Positions 32,767 to 32,846 of a stretch of 32,846 nucleotides of DNA are shown here, in pieces. Source of the DNA: JBHENC01 sp051000345 (GTDB lineage Bacteria; Acidobacteriota; Blastocatellia; Pyrinomonadales; Pyrinomonadaceae); the NCBI GenBank assembly GCA_051000345.1, contig JBPCOJ010000032.1, forward strand, positions 1-32,846, read 5' to 3'. Every line of letters starts with the position of its first letter. Position 1 is the stretch's first letter. The notes beneath the pieces are model-generated. The model ran no database searches, had not been told where the DNA came from, and saw only the letters and a list, made by a program, of their open reading frames with translations. The position numbers and the translations under genes are program-made.

Positions 32767-32846
32767 ATGAGCAATGCGCGCGCTTATGATGCAATTGTGA
32801 TCGGCTCCGGGCCGAACGGTCTGGCGGCGGCAATCGCGCTGGCGCA
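32767..32846 (+). CDS. Phytoene-dehydrogenase-like FAD-dependent oxidoreductase, 5' end only
   Basis: Only the first 26 codons are in the window. After a short lead, the sequence YDAIVIGSGPNGLAAAIALA is the FAD-binding dinucleotide fold (GxGxxG form with PNGL) typical of phytoene desaturase/CrtI-like and related NAD(P)/FAD-dependent oxidoreductases. The gene continues beyond the right edge, so the substrate and the rest of the protein cannot be judged. It is divergent to the antiporter gene with 165 nt between. Confidence 0.8.
   Translation, partial: MSNARAYDAIVIGSGPNGLAAAIALA

Overview
The window reads as chromosome of a Gram-negative-type bacterium with moderately high GC. It has lipoprotein and Sec-type signal peptides, many secreted or envelope proteins and several GTG/TTG starts. 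The gene mix (secreted YncE-propeller phosphoesterase, bacterial alpha-2-macroglobulin, Gly-zipper protein, two-lobed aspartic protease, FdhF/YdeP oxidoreductase, multi-PAS hybrid kinase) fits Acidobacteriota, perhaps Blastocatellia. That assignment is inference from gene content. I see no rRNA, tRNA, CRISPR array, insertion sequence or prophage, and no gene-free stretch longer than 300 bases.

Layout. 1-3040 (minus strand): 3'-truncated propeller/phosphoesterase gene, a small coiled-coil gene just upstream of it, and a separate 100-aa hypothetical. 3299-13070 (plus): an envelope locus of a DUF1175 (YfaT/MagE-type) lipoprotein, a thioester-bearing alpha-2-macroglobulin, a six-helix membrane protein, and a three-domain protein joining a penicillin-binding transpeptidase, a SpoIID/LytB lytic domain and an HExxH peptidase. 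13124-17602: a CaCA-type cation exchanger, a zinc-binding dehydrogenase, a Gly-zipper envelope protein with a long leader, and a secreted aspartic protease. 17660-20557: an NAD-salvage unit pncB-nrtR-pncA, preceded by a promoter overlaid with palindromes that probably serve NrtR autoregulation. 20627-22850: an arsenosugar-type cluster (TIGR04283 glycosyltransferase, CMD/peroxidase-like protein, ArsS radical SAM). 22884-25198: histidine phosphatase, a small protein resembling only the N-terminus of the GrdB/PrdB-like family, YbaK deacylase and a TauE/SafE exporter. 25425-28287: an FdhF/YdeP-like oxidoreductase that appears to lack about 200 internal residues, with an MBL-fold hydrolase. 28514-31438: hybrid PAS/GAF histidine kinase. 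31534-32601 (minus): Ca2+/H+ antiporter. 32767-end: start of a phytoene-dehydrogenase-like flavoprotein.

How the genes work together. The strongest candidate for an undescribed system is 3299-13070. A protease-trapping macroglobulin sits with its usual DUF1175 partner, an orphan membrane protein, and one polypeptide that could crosslink peptidoglycan, cleave denuded glycan and hydrolyse peptides. This suggests an envelope defence-and-repair module in which the wall-enzyme partner is an unusual fusion. The second coherent unit is the NAD-salvage operon, in which repressor, salvage enzymes and candidate operators are all present. Statements about families rest on recall of motifs and usual architectures; no database search was run.
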